DNA from: Variovorax sp. Root473
GTDB lineage: Bacteria > Pseudomonadota > Gammaproteobacteria > Burkholderiales > Burkholderiaceae_C
Length of the DNA: 64,000 bases
Assembly (NCBI RefSeq): GCF_001426505.1
Contig: NZ_LMEV01000002.1
Coordinates: 160,023-224,022, forward strand
Direction of reading: 5' to 3'
The position numbers were made by a program, and so were the translations under genes. Shown here piece after piece: positions 42,565 through 51,546 of this stretch; the first letter of the stretch is position 1, and each line of letters starts with the position of its first letter. The notes below the pieces were generated by a model. That model was not told the origin of the DNA. It saw nothing but the letters and a program-made list of their open reading frames with translations, and did no database searches.

Positions 42565-43749
42565 GTGGCGAACGACTTTCTCTTTACCTCCGAATCGGTC
42601 TCCGAAGGCCATCCCGACAAGGTCGCGGACCAGATCTCGGACGCGATCCTCGATGCGATCTTCGAGCAGGACCCCCGCAGCCGCGTCGCCGCCGAAACGC
42701 TGACCAACACCGGCCTCGTGGTGCTCGCCGGCGAGATCACGACCAACGCGCACGTCGACTACATCCAGGTCGCGCGCGACACCATCAAACGCATCGGCTA
42801 CGACAACACTGACTACGGCATCGACTACAAGGGTTGCGCCGTGATGGTCTGCTACGACAAGCAGTCCAACGACATCGCCCAGGGCGTGGACCACGCGAGC
42901 GACGACCACCTGAACACCGGCGCCGGCGACCAGGGCCTGATGTTCGGCTACGCCTGCGACGAAACGCCCGAGCTGATGCCCGCGCCGATCTACTACGCGC
43001 ACCGCCTCGTGGAGCGCCAGGCCCAGCTGCGCAAGGACGGCCGCCTGCCCTTCCTGCGCCCCGATGCCAAGAGCCAGGTCACGATGCGCTACGTGGACGG
43101 CAAGCCCCACAGCATCGACACCGTGGTGCTCTCCACGCAGCACAGCCCCGACCAGAGCGAAACGCCGACCAAGATGAAGGCCTCGTTCAACGAAGCCATC
43201 ATCGAAGAGATCATCAAGCCCGTGCTGCCCAAGGAATGGCTGCAGAACACGCGCTACCTGATCAACCCGACCGGCCGCTTCGTCATCGGCGGCCCGCAGG
43301 GCGACTGCGGCCTCACGGGCCGCAAGATCATCGTCGACACCTACGGCGGCGCCTGCCCGCACGGCGGCGGCGCGTTCTCCGGCAAGGACCCCTCGAAGGT
43401 CGACCGCTCGGCCGCCTACGCGGCGCGCTACGTGGCCAAGAACATCGTGGCCGCGGGCCTGGCGCGCCAGTGCCAGATCCAGGTGGCGTACGCCATCGGC
43501 GTGGCCCAGCCGATGAACATCACGGTCTACACCGAAGGCACGGGCGTGATCCCGGACGAGAAGATCGCCGAACTCGTGCGCGAGCACTTCGACCTGCGCC
43601 CGAAGGGCATCATCCAGATGCTCGACCTGCTGCGCCCGATCTACCAGAAGACCGCCGCCTACGGCCACTTCGGCCGTGAAGAGCCCGAGTTCACCTGGGA
43701 AGCCACCACGCAAGCCGCCGCACTGCGCGCTGCAGCCGGCCTCAAGTAA
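42565..43749 (+). CDS. metK: S-adenosylmethionine synthase
   Basis: MetK makes SAM from methionine and ATP. The start is a GTG at 42565, with AAGGAG eight bases upstream; upstream in-frame codons are not family-like. The 394-residue protein begins [19 protein letters not shown] with the ATP-site His (residue 16). Further signatures are [30 protein letters not shown] and the phosphate-loop [16 protein letters not shown]. The ~230-bp gap to the divergent acyltransferase carries the structured leader. An intrinsic terminator follows 25 bp after the stop. Confidence 0.98.
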   Translation: MANDFLFTSESVSEGHPDKVADQISDAILDAIFEQDPRSRVAAETLTNTGLVVLAGEITTNAHVDYIQVARDTIKRIGYDNTDYGIDYKGCAVMVCYDKQSNDIAQGVDHASDDHLNTGAGDQGLMFGYACDETPELMPAPIYYAHRLVERQAQLRKDGRLPFLRPDAKSQVTMRYVDGKPHSIDTVVLSTQHSPDQSETPTKMKASFNEAIIEEIIKPVLPKEWLQNTRYLINPTGRFVIGGPQGDCGLTGRKIIVDTYGGACPHGGGAFSGKDPSKVDRSAAYAARYVAKNIVAAGLARQCQIQVAYAIGVAQPMNITVYTEGTGVIPDEKIAELVREHFDLRPKGIIQMLDLLRPIYQKTAAYGHFGREEPEFTWEATTQAAALRAAAGLK

Positions 43750-43773
43750 GCACACCGCGAGCGCCTGACGCCC

Positions 43774-43807
43774 AAAGGCCCGCCGTCCCCTCGGGCGGCG
43801 GGCCTTT
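43774..43807. terminator. Terminator between metK and the TonB receptor gene
   Basis: AAAGGCCCGCCG (43774-43785) pairs perfectly with CGGCGGGCCTTT (43796-43807), 12 bp around a 10-base loop. Short T runs occur at both ends, so it can serve the convergent metK (plus) and receptor (minus) genes. Confidence 0.8.
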
Positions 43808-43819
43808 GTCATGGCGCGC

Positions 43820-45946
43820 TCAGAAGCGGTACGCGCCGCTCAGGCCGACTGTCCAGTTGCGGCCCGGCGCGGGCTCGTAGAAGCGCGCGTTGCCTTCGTT
43901 GACGATGACCGAGCCCATGTAGCGCCGGTCGAACAGGTTGTCGACGCGCGCGAAGGCATTGAAGTCCCAACGCTCCCACTTCTTCAGGTAGCCGGCGTAC
44001 AGCGCCGCCACGGCATAGCCGTGTGCGCTGGCGGTGTTCAGGTCGTTGGCCTGGATGCGGCTCAGCGCGCGCATCTCGACACCCGCGCGCCAGCCCTCGG
44101 GCGGCACCCAGCCGAGCGAAGCGAACAGCGACTGCCGCGCGATGCCCGGGATGCGGTTGCCTGCGTTCACCGCGTTGCTGCCGGCGCAAGGCGACGGCGA
44201 GCAGAACGCATCGCGGTACGTCGCGTCGAGCCACGTGTAGGCGACCTGCGTGCGCCAGTGGTCGGCCGTCTCGTGCTGCCACCCCAGCTCGAAGCCGTTG
44301 CGCCGCGTGCGCCCGGCGTTCTGGAACGTGGCGCGGCCGCCGCTGTTGGTGGCGGTGACGATCTCGTCGCGCGTGCGCGTGTGGAACAGCGCCGCCGTCA
44401 GCAGGCCGCCGGCCAGCCGCGCCTTCGCGCCCACCTCGAGGCTGTCGTTCACCGAAGGCCGCAGCCCGAAGTTGAGTCCGCTGGCGCCGCCCGGGCGGTA
44501 CGACAGCTCGTTGAGCGTCGGCGTCTCGAAGCCCCGGCCGACCGAGCCGTACAACGCGAGATCGGGCGTGGCCTGGTAGCGCAGCGAGGCCACGGGCAAG
44601 GTCTTGCTGTAGCTCGCGCTGCCGCTGTCGTCGCGGTTCGCACCGCCGATGTACAGGTCGTGCGAATCGAAGTGCACGCGGCTGCGGCGCACGCCGGCCT
44701 CGAGCGTCCAGCGCTCGGCAAAGCGCCAGGCGGCCTGGGCGTAAGGGTCGAGGTTCCAGACCTCGTTGCGCTCGTTGCGGCGCAGTCGCCCTTGCACGCC
44801 CAGTACCTGCGCCGCCGTGGGGCCTTGGTAGTTCTCGTAACCGCGACGCCGCTCGCGCAGGCTGTCGTAGCCCAGGCCCGCCACGAGGTCGAACGGCCGG
44901 TCGGCCAGTTGCAACGCGGCGGTCCAGCGCAGGTCGACGCCGCCGTACTGGCGCGTGAGGTCGATCACGCCGCCCGCATGCAGCGGGCTCTGCTGCGCCG
45001 ACGGCGGGATCGACTGGAACTGCACGGTCTTGCGCTCGCCGCCATAGACCATGAACTGCAGCGCCTGCCCGGCACTGAGCCGCCGCTCGTAGCGCAAGCC
45101 GACCTGCGTCTGCTCGACCGTCTTGCGCGTGTCGTACTGCAGCGCGAGCGGTGCCTTGCGCGGCGCCTGCGCCACCTGCTCGGCCGTCAGGCCCAGCGGG
45201 TCTTGCGCCTCGATGCGCACGCTGTTGAACACGAGCGTGAGCTTGTCGCCGTTGTCGAGCGCGACGCCCAGCTTGCCGTTGGCGATGTTGCGCTGCGCGG
45301 CGCTCTGCTCGCGCCAACCATCGGTGCGGAAGTGGCTCGCGCCGAGCAGGTAATCGACCGCGCCCTGCGAGCCACTGACCTGCAGCGACTGGCGCCAGCT
45401 GCCGAAGCTGCCGCCGGCCAAGCCATAGGACAGGCGCGGCGCGCCCTCCCCCGAGGCCGTGAACGCCTGCACCACGCCGCCCGACGAATTGCCGTACAGC
45501 GCCGAGAACGGACCGCGCAGCACCTCGACGCGGTCGACCGAGCCGATGTCGATGTTCGAGGTCTGTCCCTGCCCGTCGGGCAAGGTCGCGGGAATGCCGT
45601 CGACGTACAGGCGCACGCCGCGCACGCCGAAGGTCGAGCGCGCGCCGAAGCCGCGCACCGACAGCTGCAGGTCCTGTGCGTAGTTCATGCGGTTCTGCAC
45701 CTGCAGGCCCGGCACGGTGCCGAGGCTTTCCGAAAGGTTGACCTGCATCCGGCTGTCGCGCATCTCGTCGCCATCGACGCGATCGACCGAGCCGGGCACA
45801 AGAAACGGAGACAGCGTGCCGCGCGGCGTGGAAACGGTGACATCGCGCAGCGTGCCGGCCGGCACCGCTGCGGGTTGCTGGCCATGCACGGCCAGCGGAG
45901 CGCCCAGGATCAGCAGGCGAAGCGGGTAAGAGAGTGCGGCATTCAT
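43820..45946 (-). CDS. TonB-dependent outer-membrane receptor
   Basis: A 708-residue TonB-dependent transporter. A short signal peptide (LLILGAPLAVHGQ) precedes the TonB-box region (GTLRDVTVSTP) and plug domain (LSESLGTVPGLQVQNRMNYAQDLQLSVRGFGARS, RVEVLRGPFSALYGNSSGGVV). The rest is a 22-strand barrel ending in the aromatic YRF. The plug GARSTFGVRGVRLYVDGIPATLPDGQ motif is of the PfrA/FecA-like type. I use the ATG at 45946; a GTG six bases earlier is possible. It lies 37 bp after the small membrane protein at the end of an iron-related operon, so an iron chelate or vitamin substrate is likely but unproven. Confidence 0.9.
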   Translation of the reverse strand: MNAALSYPLRLLILGAPLAVHGQQPAAVPAGTLRDVTVSTPRGTLSPFLVPGSVDRVDGDEMRDSRMQVNLSESLGTVPGLQVQNRMNYAQDLQLSVRGFGARSTFGVRGVRLYVDGIPATLPDGQGQTSNIDIGSVDRVEVLRGPFSALYGNSSGGVVQAFTASGEGAPRLSYGLAGGSFGSWRQSLQVSGSQGAVDYLLGASHFRTDGWREQSAAQRNIANGKLGVALDNGDKLTLVFNSVRIEAQDPLGLTAEQVAQAPRKAPLALQYDTRKTVEQTQVGLRYERRLSAGQALQFMVYGGERKTVQFQSIPPSAQQSPLHAGGVIDLTRQYGGVDLRWTAALQLADRPFDLVAGLGYDSLRERRRGYENYQGPTAAQVLGVQGRLRRNERNEVWNLDPYAQAAWRFAERWTLEAGVRRSRVHFDSHDLYIGGANRDDSGSASYSKTLPVASLRYQATPDLALYGSVGRGFETPTLNELSYRPGGASGLNFGLRPSVNDSLEVGAKARLAGGLLTAALFHTRTRDEIVTATNSGGRATFQNAGRTRRNGFELGWQHETADHWRTQVAYTWLDATYRDAFCSPSPCAGSNAVNAGNRIPGIARQSLFASLGWVPPEGWRAGVEMRALSRIQANDLNTASAHGYAVAALYAGYLKKWERWDFNAFARVDNLFDRRYMGSVIVNEGNARFYEPAPGRNWTVGLSGAYRF

Positions 45947-45983
45947 CGGCACCGATTCTGCGTCGGCGCCCTGCCCCTTGCGC

Positions 45984-46196
45984 CTAGCGCGAACCCGCGC
46001 GCGGCGAGCGGCGCCAGCCGTACCAGGCGCACACGAGCACCGGAATACCCAGGCCCGCCCAGGCCACCATGTCGCCGAGGCCGCCGTCGCTGAACAGCGC
46101 GGTGATCAGGCCGATGGTGGTCAGCACACCCATCACGATCGGCCAGCCCCACATGCGCCAGAAGGACTGGTGCGATGCCTTGTGGTGCGCCGTCAT
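45984..46196 (-). CDS. 70-residue small membrane protein in the iron operon
   Basis: The frame gives two hydrophobic segments, MGVLTTIGLITALFSDG and MVAWAGLGIPVLVCAWYGW, joined by a short loop GGLGD. The N-terminus is His- and Trp-containing (TAHHKASHQSFWRMWGWP), the C-terminus basic (RRSPRAGSR), as expected for cytoplasmic ends. The ATG at 46196 overlaps the PepSY gene stop (ATGA). No family assigned from sequence. The close linkage suggests a partner of the PepSY protein or the receptor. Confidence 0.75.
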   Translation of the reverse strand: MTAHHKASHQSFWRMWGWPIVMGVLTTIGLITALFSDGGLGDMVAWAGLGIPVLVCAWYGWRRSPRAGSR

Positions 46197-47395
46197 GCCT
46201 GCACCTTCATGGCCGGTGCCGGTTCGGGCTGCGGGCCCGGTGCCGAAGGTGGCGCGCGCCCCGGGGCAGGCGCCGCGCCCGGGGTCGTCCGCGCGGGCAC
46301 CGTGTTGCCGCGCTTGAGCCACAGGTACAGGCCGCTGCCCAGCACGATGATGGTGGCGATGTCGAGCAGCGCCCACAGGATCTGCATCGGCATGCCACCG
46401 TAATCGCCGAAGTGCAGCGGCTGCGACACCAGCAGCGCCGTGAGATACCAGGGCAGTTTCGGCGCCGCCGTGATCTCGGTGGTCTTCGCATCGACCAGCA
46501 CCGGTTGCAGCAGCTTCGAGGTGAAGGGCTCCTTGCCCTGCAGGAAGAAGGTGGTGTGGTGCGGGCTCGAGAACGCGGTGCCGGGGAAAGCGATGAATGA
46601 CAGCCGATTGCCCGGCGCGTGCTGCATTGCCGCGTCATACGAGCGCTGCACCGAGCCGCGTTCGCCCACGGCGACCACGGGCTCGTTCTTGTAGGGGGCC
46701 AGCAGCGTGGTGAGCTGGTCGTACTGCCAGTACTTGATCACCAGGTCGGCCCAGGTGTTGATCATGCCGGTGGCACCGACCACGAAGAGCCACACCAGGG
46801 TGACGATGCCCAGCAGGTTGTGCAGGTCGAGCCACTTCAGGCGGGGCCGCTTCTCGCGGCGCACGGTGCCGAAGTCGAGCTTGCGCATGAACGGCGAATA
46901 CAGCACCACGCCCGAGACGATCGCCACCAGCAGCAAAAAGCCCATGAAGCCAAGGAACAGCTTGCCCGGAAGACCCGCGAACAGGTCGACGTGCAGCTTG
47001 AACATTACGTACATGAAGCCCTCGTCGAACTTCGGCTGCGCGAGGATGACGCCGGTGCGGGCATCGACCGCAACCGACTTGAAGTCGTCGGTGGGTGCGG
47101 GCGTCGGCGTGAGCGTGACGAACCACAGGCCGTCGTCGTCCTCGGGATGCGAGACGAACTGCACCACGCGATCGGGGTGCTGAGCACGCGCCACTTCGAG
47201 CACGCGGTCCAGGCTCACGCGCGGCGTGTTCGCCGGCATCTTCGGCGCCTCGACCTCGGTGCCCAGCAGATGGCCGATCTCGTGATGGAAGATCAGCGGC
47301 AGCCCGGTGATGCACAGCAGCAGCATGAACACCGTGCAGACAAGGCTGCTCCACTTGTGCACCCAGGCCCAGGTCTTGATCTTTCGGCTGTCCAT
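46193..47395 (-). CDS. PepSY-associated transmembrane protein (PiuB-like)
   Basis: A 400-residue inner-membrane protein. WVHKWSSLVCTVFMLLLCITGLPLIFHHEI is the typical first PepSY_TM helix with conserved His residues. There are three more hydrophobic segments (LFLGFMGFLLLVAIVSGVVLY, LHNLLGIVTLVWLFVVGATGMINTW, ILWALLDIATIIVLGSGLYLWL), and periplasmic PepSY-type regions between them (VDARTGVIL, VDAKTTEIT). The C-terminus is a Pro/Ala tail. Family members are thought to reduce or release iron from siderophores, sometimes with haem bound by the membrane His residues. It follows the siderophore receptor by 32 bp. Confidence 0.9.
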   Translation of the reverse strand: MDSRKIKTWAWVHKWSSLVCTVFMLLLCITGLPLIFHHEIGHLLGTEVEAPKMPANTPRVSLDRVLEVARAQHPDRVVQFVSHPEDDDGLWFVTLTPTPAPTDDFKSVAVDARTGVILAQPKFDEGFMYVMFKLHVDLFAGLPGKLFLGFMGFLLLVAIVSGVVLYSPFMRKLDFGTVRREKRPRLKWLDLHNLLGIVTLVWLFVVGATGMINTWADLVIKYWQYDQLTTLLAPYKNEPVVAVGERGSVQRSYDAAMQHAPGNRLSFIAFPGTAFSSPHHTTFFLQGKEPFTSKLLQPVLVDAKTTEITAAPKLPWYLTALLVSQPLHFGDYGGMPMQILWALLDIATIIVLGSGLYLWLKRGNTVPARTTPGAAPAPGRAPPSAPGPQPEPAPAMKVQA

Positions 47396-47427
47396 GTCGT
47401 CGTCGTGCGTGGTTGCGTGAAAGGGGG

Positions 47428-49524
47428 TTAGAAGCGGTAGGTGGCGCTCGCCACGATGTTGCGTCGCGCACCGTACCAGCAGTCACCGCGCGACAGGCAG
47501 GTGCTGAAATACACCTTGTCCGTCACGTTGTTGATGTTGAGCGCATAGCGCCAGTTGGCCGTATCGTAGGCGAACACCAGGTCGGCCAGTGCCACGCCCG
47601 GGATGCGCGGACCGACGCCGAACTGGGTGTCGCGGAACGAGCTCATCACGCGCACGCCGGCCCCCGCCGAGAAGCCGCTCATGCCGGCCACCGAGAACTT
47701 GTACTTCGCCCAGAAGCTGGCCTGGTGCTTGGGCAAGCCCTCGATCTGCGCATCGGCGTCGGTGTAGTTGTAGTGCGCGACCAGGTCGAGGTTGGCCCCC
47801 ACCGAACCCTTGGCCTCCAGTTCCACGCCCTTGGTCTTGGTCAGGCCGCGCTGCGAGAACACCTTCGGCTGCTCTTCGACGATCTGGTTCTTCTCGCGCA
47901 GGTCGTACACCGCGGCGCTGAAGGCCAGGGCGCGGTCCTTGGGCTCGTACTTGACGCCCGCCTCCCACTGCTCGCCACGCAGCGGCGAGAAGATGCGCCC
48001 GTCGCGCGGCGACTGCGGCGTGAACGATTCGCTGTAGCTCAGGTACGGCGACCAGCCCGAGGGATGGGCGTACATCACGCCCAGGCGCTTGGTGGTGGCG
48101 CTGCTCTTTTGCTCTTCGCTGCCCACGGCACTGGACACGGCCCGGTCATGGCGCAGGCCGGCCACGAAGATCCAGTTGTCGAGCTTGATCTGGTCCTGCA
48201 GGTACACGCCGGTCTGGCGCTGGCGGGTGCGCGGACGCGCCGCACGCTCGGGCTCGTCGAGGTGGCCGTACACCGGCGCATAGATGTCGATGGTGTCGGC
48301 CGTGGTGCCGCCCCAGACGTTCTCGCGCTGGCGCGCGAAGTCCGCGCCCACGAGCAGCGTGTGCTTGAGCGCGCCGGTCTGGAAGTGGCCTTCGACGTGG
48401 TTGTCGAGTGTCTGCGTGCGGTTGCGCGTCAGCTGGCTGTCGTAGTAGCGGGCCAGCACGCGCTTGAAGATGGGGTCGGTCGACCAGCTGTCGAAGCCAC
48501 TGAACGCGCCGCCGTAGTGGTAGCGGTTGTCGTTTTCATTTTTCGCGTAGCGGAAGTTCTGGCGCACGGTCCAGCTGTCGTTGAACTTGTGCTCGAACTG
48601 CCAGCCGAAGGTCTTGCGCTCGCTGTTGTAGTAGTCGCCGGGCTCGCCGATGAAGCGGCTGGCCGGCACGCGGCCGAACGGGGCCGGCAGCAAGGTGCCT
48701 TCCCATGGCAGGAACTGTGAGCTGCTGCCGCTCTTGTCTTTTTGCCACAGGCCCTGCAGCGTCAGCGAAGTCGCCGCGTTGGGGCGCCAGGTCAGCGACG
48801 GCGCGATCACGCTGCGGTCGTCGGGCACATGGTCCACTTGCGAATCGGACTTGCGCTGCAGCGCGATCAACCGGTACGACAGCGAACCATCGGCGTTCAG
48901 CGGACCGGTGAGATCGGCCTGCAGCTGCTTGCGACCGAAGCTGCCAAACTGCACGCCCACCTCGCGCTGGGCCTCCTGCAGCGGCCGCTTGCTGACCATG
49001 TTGACCACGCCCGCCGCGGTGCCCGCGCCGAACAGCATGCCCGAGGGGCCGCGCAGCACTTCGAGGCGCTCCAGCGTGTAGGGCTCGGTGCGCGTGGTGC
49101 TGGTGTAGTAGCCGTAGGCTTGGCGCAGGCCGTCCAGGTAGATGTCGGGGTAGGCGCCGCGCACGCGGATCGAGTCGGTCCGCGAATCGACACCGTAGGC
49201 ATCGGAGCGCACGCCTGCGGCGTAGTTCAGCGCCTCCTGCAGGTTGGTCGCGCCCTGGTCGACCATCTGGTCGCGCGTGACCACGGTGACGGACTGCGGC
49301 GTCTCCGACAGCGGCGTGTCGGTCTTGGTGGCGGTGACGGCGTTCTTCGCGCGGTAGCCGATCACGGGCGTGGTGGCGGTTTCGGCCTCGGCGTTCGCAT
49401 CGACGCGCACTTCCGGGAGCGAGCCCGTGCCGCTGGTTTGCGCCAGAACGTGCTGCTGCGCGTAGATCGCCAGACAGCCCACCAGCACCGAAGCGGCCTT
49501 GCGCCGCGCCAAGATTCTTGCCAT
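47428..49524 (-). CDS. TonB-dependent siderophore receptor
   Basis: A 698-residue outer-membrane receptor. The start at ATG 49524 gives signal peptide ARILARRKAASVLVGCLAIYAQQHVLA; an upstream ATG at 49572 would lie across the Fur-like site. The plug shows TPLSETPQSVTVVTRDQM, DSIRVRGAYPDIYLDGL and LERLEVLRGPSGMLFGAGTAAGVVNMVSK, diagnostic of hydroxamate/catecholate siderophore receptors (FhuA/FpvA group). The barrel ends in YRF. CLSRGDCW near the C-terminus could form a disulfide. It heads the operon receptor-PepSY-small protein-receptor. Confidence 0.93.
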   Translation of the reverse strand: MARILARRKAASVLVGCLAIYAQQHVLAQTSGTGSLPEVRVDANAEAETATTPVIGYRAKNAVTATKTDTPLSETPQSVTVVTRDQMVDQGATNLQEALNYAAGVRSDAYGVDSRTDSIRVRGAYPDIYLDGLRQAYGYYTSTTRTEPYTLERLEVLRGPSGMLFGAGTAAGVVNMVSKRPLQEAQREVGVQFGSFGRKQLQADLTGPLNADGSLSYRLIALQRKSDSQVDHVPDDRSVIAPSLTWRPNAATSLTLQGLWQKDKSGSSSQFLPWEGTLLPAPFGRVPASRFIGEPGDYYNSERKTFGWQFEHKFNDSWTVRQNFRYAKNENDNRYHYGGAFSGFDSWSTDPIFKRVLARYYDSQLTRNRTQTLDNHVEGHFQTGALKHTLLVGADFARQRENVWGGTTADTIDIYAPVYGHLDEPERAARPRTRQRQTGVYLQDQIKLDNWIFVAGLRHDRAVSSAVGSEEQKSSATTKRLGVMYAHPSGWSPYLSYSESFTPQSPRDGRIFSPLRGEQWEAGVKYEPKDRALAFSAAVYDLREKNQIVEEQPKVFSQRGLTKTKGVELEAKGSVGANLDLVAHYNYTDADAQIEGLPKHQASFWAKYKFSVAGMSGFSAGAGVRVMSSFRDTQFGVGPRIPGVALADLVFAYDTANWRYALNINNVTDKVYFSTCLSRGDCWYGARRNIVASATYRF

Positions 49525-49544
49525 TTTCCGCTCGCTGAACACTA

Positions 49545-49563
49545 TTGATAACAATTCGCATTC
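49545..49563. promoter_or_regulatory. Fur-like box upstream of the siderophore receptor
   Basis: TTGATAACAATTCGCATTC lies 21 bases before the receptor start. Against the 7-1-7 consensus TGATAAT-n-ATTATCA it matches about 11 of 14 positions. Its right half AATTCGCATT is shared with the box at 51328. Confidence 0.6.
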
Positions 49564-49694
49564 TATTGCCAAGAAAGTCGCGATCTACAGGTTTTCCAGC
49601 AGCAGGGCGCGAGGTGTTGCAAAAGTGCCGCGATTGCCCGCGCCCGACGGGCTACGATGCCGCCCGCACGCCGATGCGTGCGCTGACAGGCCCC

Positions 49695-51296
49695 ATGCTC
49701 AAGCTCCTCGCCTCGTTGTTTCCCGCGCTGCGCGGCCCGGCGCTGGTGCTGGTCGCGCTGGTGCTCACCGGCTGCGCCGGCCTGCCGCCCCGTCTGCCTG
49801 ACGCACGCGACGCGCCGCCTGAGGTGGCAATTCCCGCGTCGTCCGCCACCCTGCTCGGCCGCGCCGCCGCCAGCCTCGATTCGCCGCCCGACGGCCTCTC
49901 GAGCATGCGGCCGCTCATCGAAGCCTCGTTCGCCCTCGACGCGCGGCTGGAGCTGATCCGCCGGGCCCAGGCCTCGCTCGACGTGCAGACCTACCAGCTC
50001 GGCAACGACAAGACCGGTCGGCTGCTGCTGCGTGAACTGCGCGACGCAGCCCGGCGCGGCGTGCGCGTGCGCCTGCTGCTCGACGACTTCTACACGGCCG
50101 GCATGGACCGCCTGCTGCTCGGGCTGGCCGCCGAGCCCCATGCGCAGGTGCGGCTGTTCAACCCCTTCGTGAACGCGCGCGACCACTCGTCGCTGCGCTG
50201 GCTGGAGTTCTTCGGCGATTTCCGGCGGCTCAACCATCGCATGCACAACAAGCTCTTCATCGCCGACGGCGCCATGGCCATCGCGGGCGGGCGCAACCTC
50301 GCGGACGAGTACTTCCTGCGCAGCGAGAGCGCCAACTTCATCGACTTCGAGCTGCTGCTGGCCGGCCCGGTGGTGCCGCAATCGGCCGGGATCTTCGACA
50401 CCTACTGGAACAGCGACGTGGTCTACCCGCTGCAGCGCATGGCCGGCACGACGCTCACGCCCGACGAACTGAAAGCCGCCTTCGACGCGGCGACCTCGCC
50501 TGCCTTCGCACCGCTGCCCGATCCGCTGGCTGCCACCGACCTGCTGGGCGACCTGCCACTGGGCGCGCAGCTCGACAACATCGGCGAGACGCGCTGGATC
50601 CGCGCCGAGGCCACCGCTACCGCCGACAGCCCGAACAAGGCGCTGGGCACGATGGCCCGCCCGCAGGAATCGCTGGCGCGGCGCTTCCACGAGATGCTGG
50701 GCGCTGCAAAGTCGAGCGTGGTGGTGATCTCGCCCTACTTCATTCCCGGCGACGAGGGCATGGAGCGCATCCGCATGGGCCGCGACCACGGCCTGAGCAT
50801 CACGGTGGTCACCAACTCGCTGGCCGACAGCGACGAACCCCTGGTGAACATCAACTACAACCGCTACCGCGTCGACATGCTCAAGCTGGGCGTGAACCTG
50901 TACGAGGTCAGCACGCAGCAGCTCAAGCGCAGCGGCCAGTTCCGCAGCCTGCTCAAGAAGGCGCGCGGACGCCTGCATGCCAAGCTCGCGCTGGTCGATC
51001 GCCAGTGGGTGCTGCTCGGCTCGATGAACCTCGACCCTCGCTCGGCCCTGCTGAACACCGAGTTCGGCGTGCGCGTGCGCAGCTTCGAGCTCACGCAGGC
51101 GCTGCTCTTCGCCTACCAGCTGGACGACATGGAAGGCGTGTACCGCGTCGTGCTCAAGCCCGACGGCCAGAACGTGCAATGGATCGGCACCGGCGACGTG
51201 CACAACGAGGTGCTCGACAGCGAGCCCGACTCCAGCATGCTCACGCGATTCCAGCTGCTGCTGTTCTCGTGGTTCGTGCCGACCGACCAGCTCTGA
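49695..51296 (+). CDS. Phospholipase D family lipoprotein (ClsC-like)
   Basis: A 533-residue protein with two HKD motifs: HNKLFIAD (His 184, Lys 186, Asp 191) with GGRNLADEYF, and HAKLALVD (His 428) with GSMNLDPRSA. That domain pair is found in cardiolipin synthases (ClsB/ClsC) and related phosphatidyltransferases. The N-terminus LLASLFPALRGPALVLVALVLTGC gives lipobox LTGC, so it is probably attached to a membrane. I chose the ATG at 49695; the ATG at 49674 is also in frame. It may transfer phosphatidyl groups between lipids; the exact reaction is not predictable. It is divergent from the siderophore operon. Confidence 0.88.
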   Translation: MLKLLASLFPALRGPALVLVALVLTGCAGLPPRLPDARDAPPEVAIPASSATLLGRAAASLDSPPDGLSSMRPLIEASFALDARLELIRRAQASLDVQTYQLGNDKTGRLLLRELRDAARRGVRVRLLLDDFYTAGMDRLLLGLAAEPHAQVRLFNPFVNARDHSSLRWLEFFGDFRRLNHRMHNKLFIADGAMAIAGGRNLADEYFLRSESANFIDFELLLAGPVVPQSAGIFDTYWNSDVVYPLQRMAGTTLTPDELKAAFDAATSPAFAPLPDPLAATDLLGDLPLGAQLDNIGETRWIRAEATATADSPNKALGTMARPQESLARRFHEMLGAAKSSVVVISPYFIPGDEGMERIRMGRDHGLSITVVTNSLADSDEPLVNINYNRYRVDMLKLGVNLYEVSTQQLKRSGQFRSLLKKARGRLHAKLALVDRQWVLLGSMNLDPRSALLNTEFGVRVRSFELTQALLFAYQLDDMEGVYRVVLKPDGQNVQWIGTGDVHNEVLDSEPDSSMLTRFQLLLFSWFVPTDQL

Positions 51297-51327
51297 GGCG
51301 GCAGTCGCACGTCTCATCCGCGCCACC

Positions 51328-51346
51328 AATGCGAATTTTTCGCATT
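51328..51346. promoter_or_regulatory. Palindromic Fur-like box upstream of the third receptor
   Basis: AATGCGAATTTTTCGCATT is a perfect 8-bp inverted repeat with a 3-base centre, of Fur-box length (19 bp). A -10-like TACAAT starts eight bases after it, so a bound repressor would cover the -35 region. Confidence 0.6.
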
Positions 51347-51354
51347 TGGAACTT

Positions 51355-51360
51355 TACAAT
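51355..51360 (+). promoter_or_regulatory. Predicted -10 of the third receptor gene
   Basis: TACAAT lies just downstream of the palindromic box and 186 bases before the ATG at 51547, implying a leader of about 180 nt. Confidence 0.45.
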
Positions 51361-51546
51361 TCGGACCGCCGCGACTTGCGGCCGTCACCGAGGGGGCCGC
51401 CGGCGGAGCTTCCACCGAGCAGCCCTCGCCTCACCCAGATTTTTTCAAGGCAAGGCACGACATCGCCCTTCGTCCCGCCGACGAAGGCCATGCCGTGCGC
51501 GTGCGCGGCCGCCGTGCACGCGACGCCCTTCAAAAATCTGGACAAC

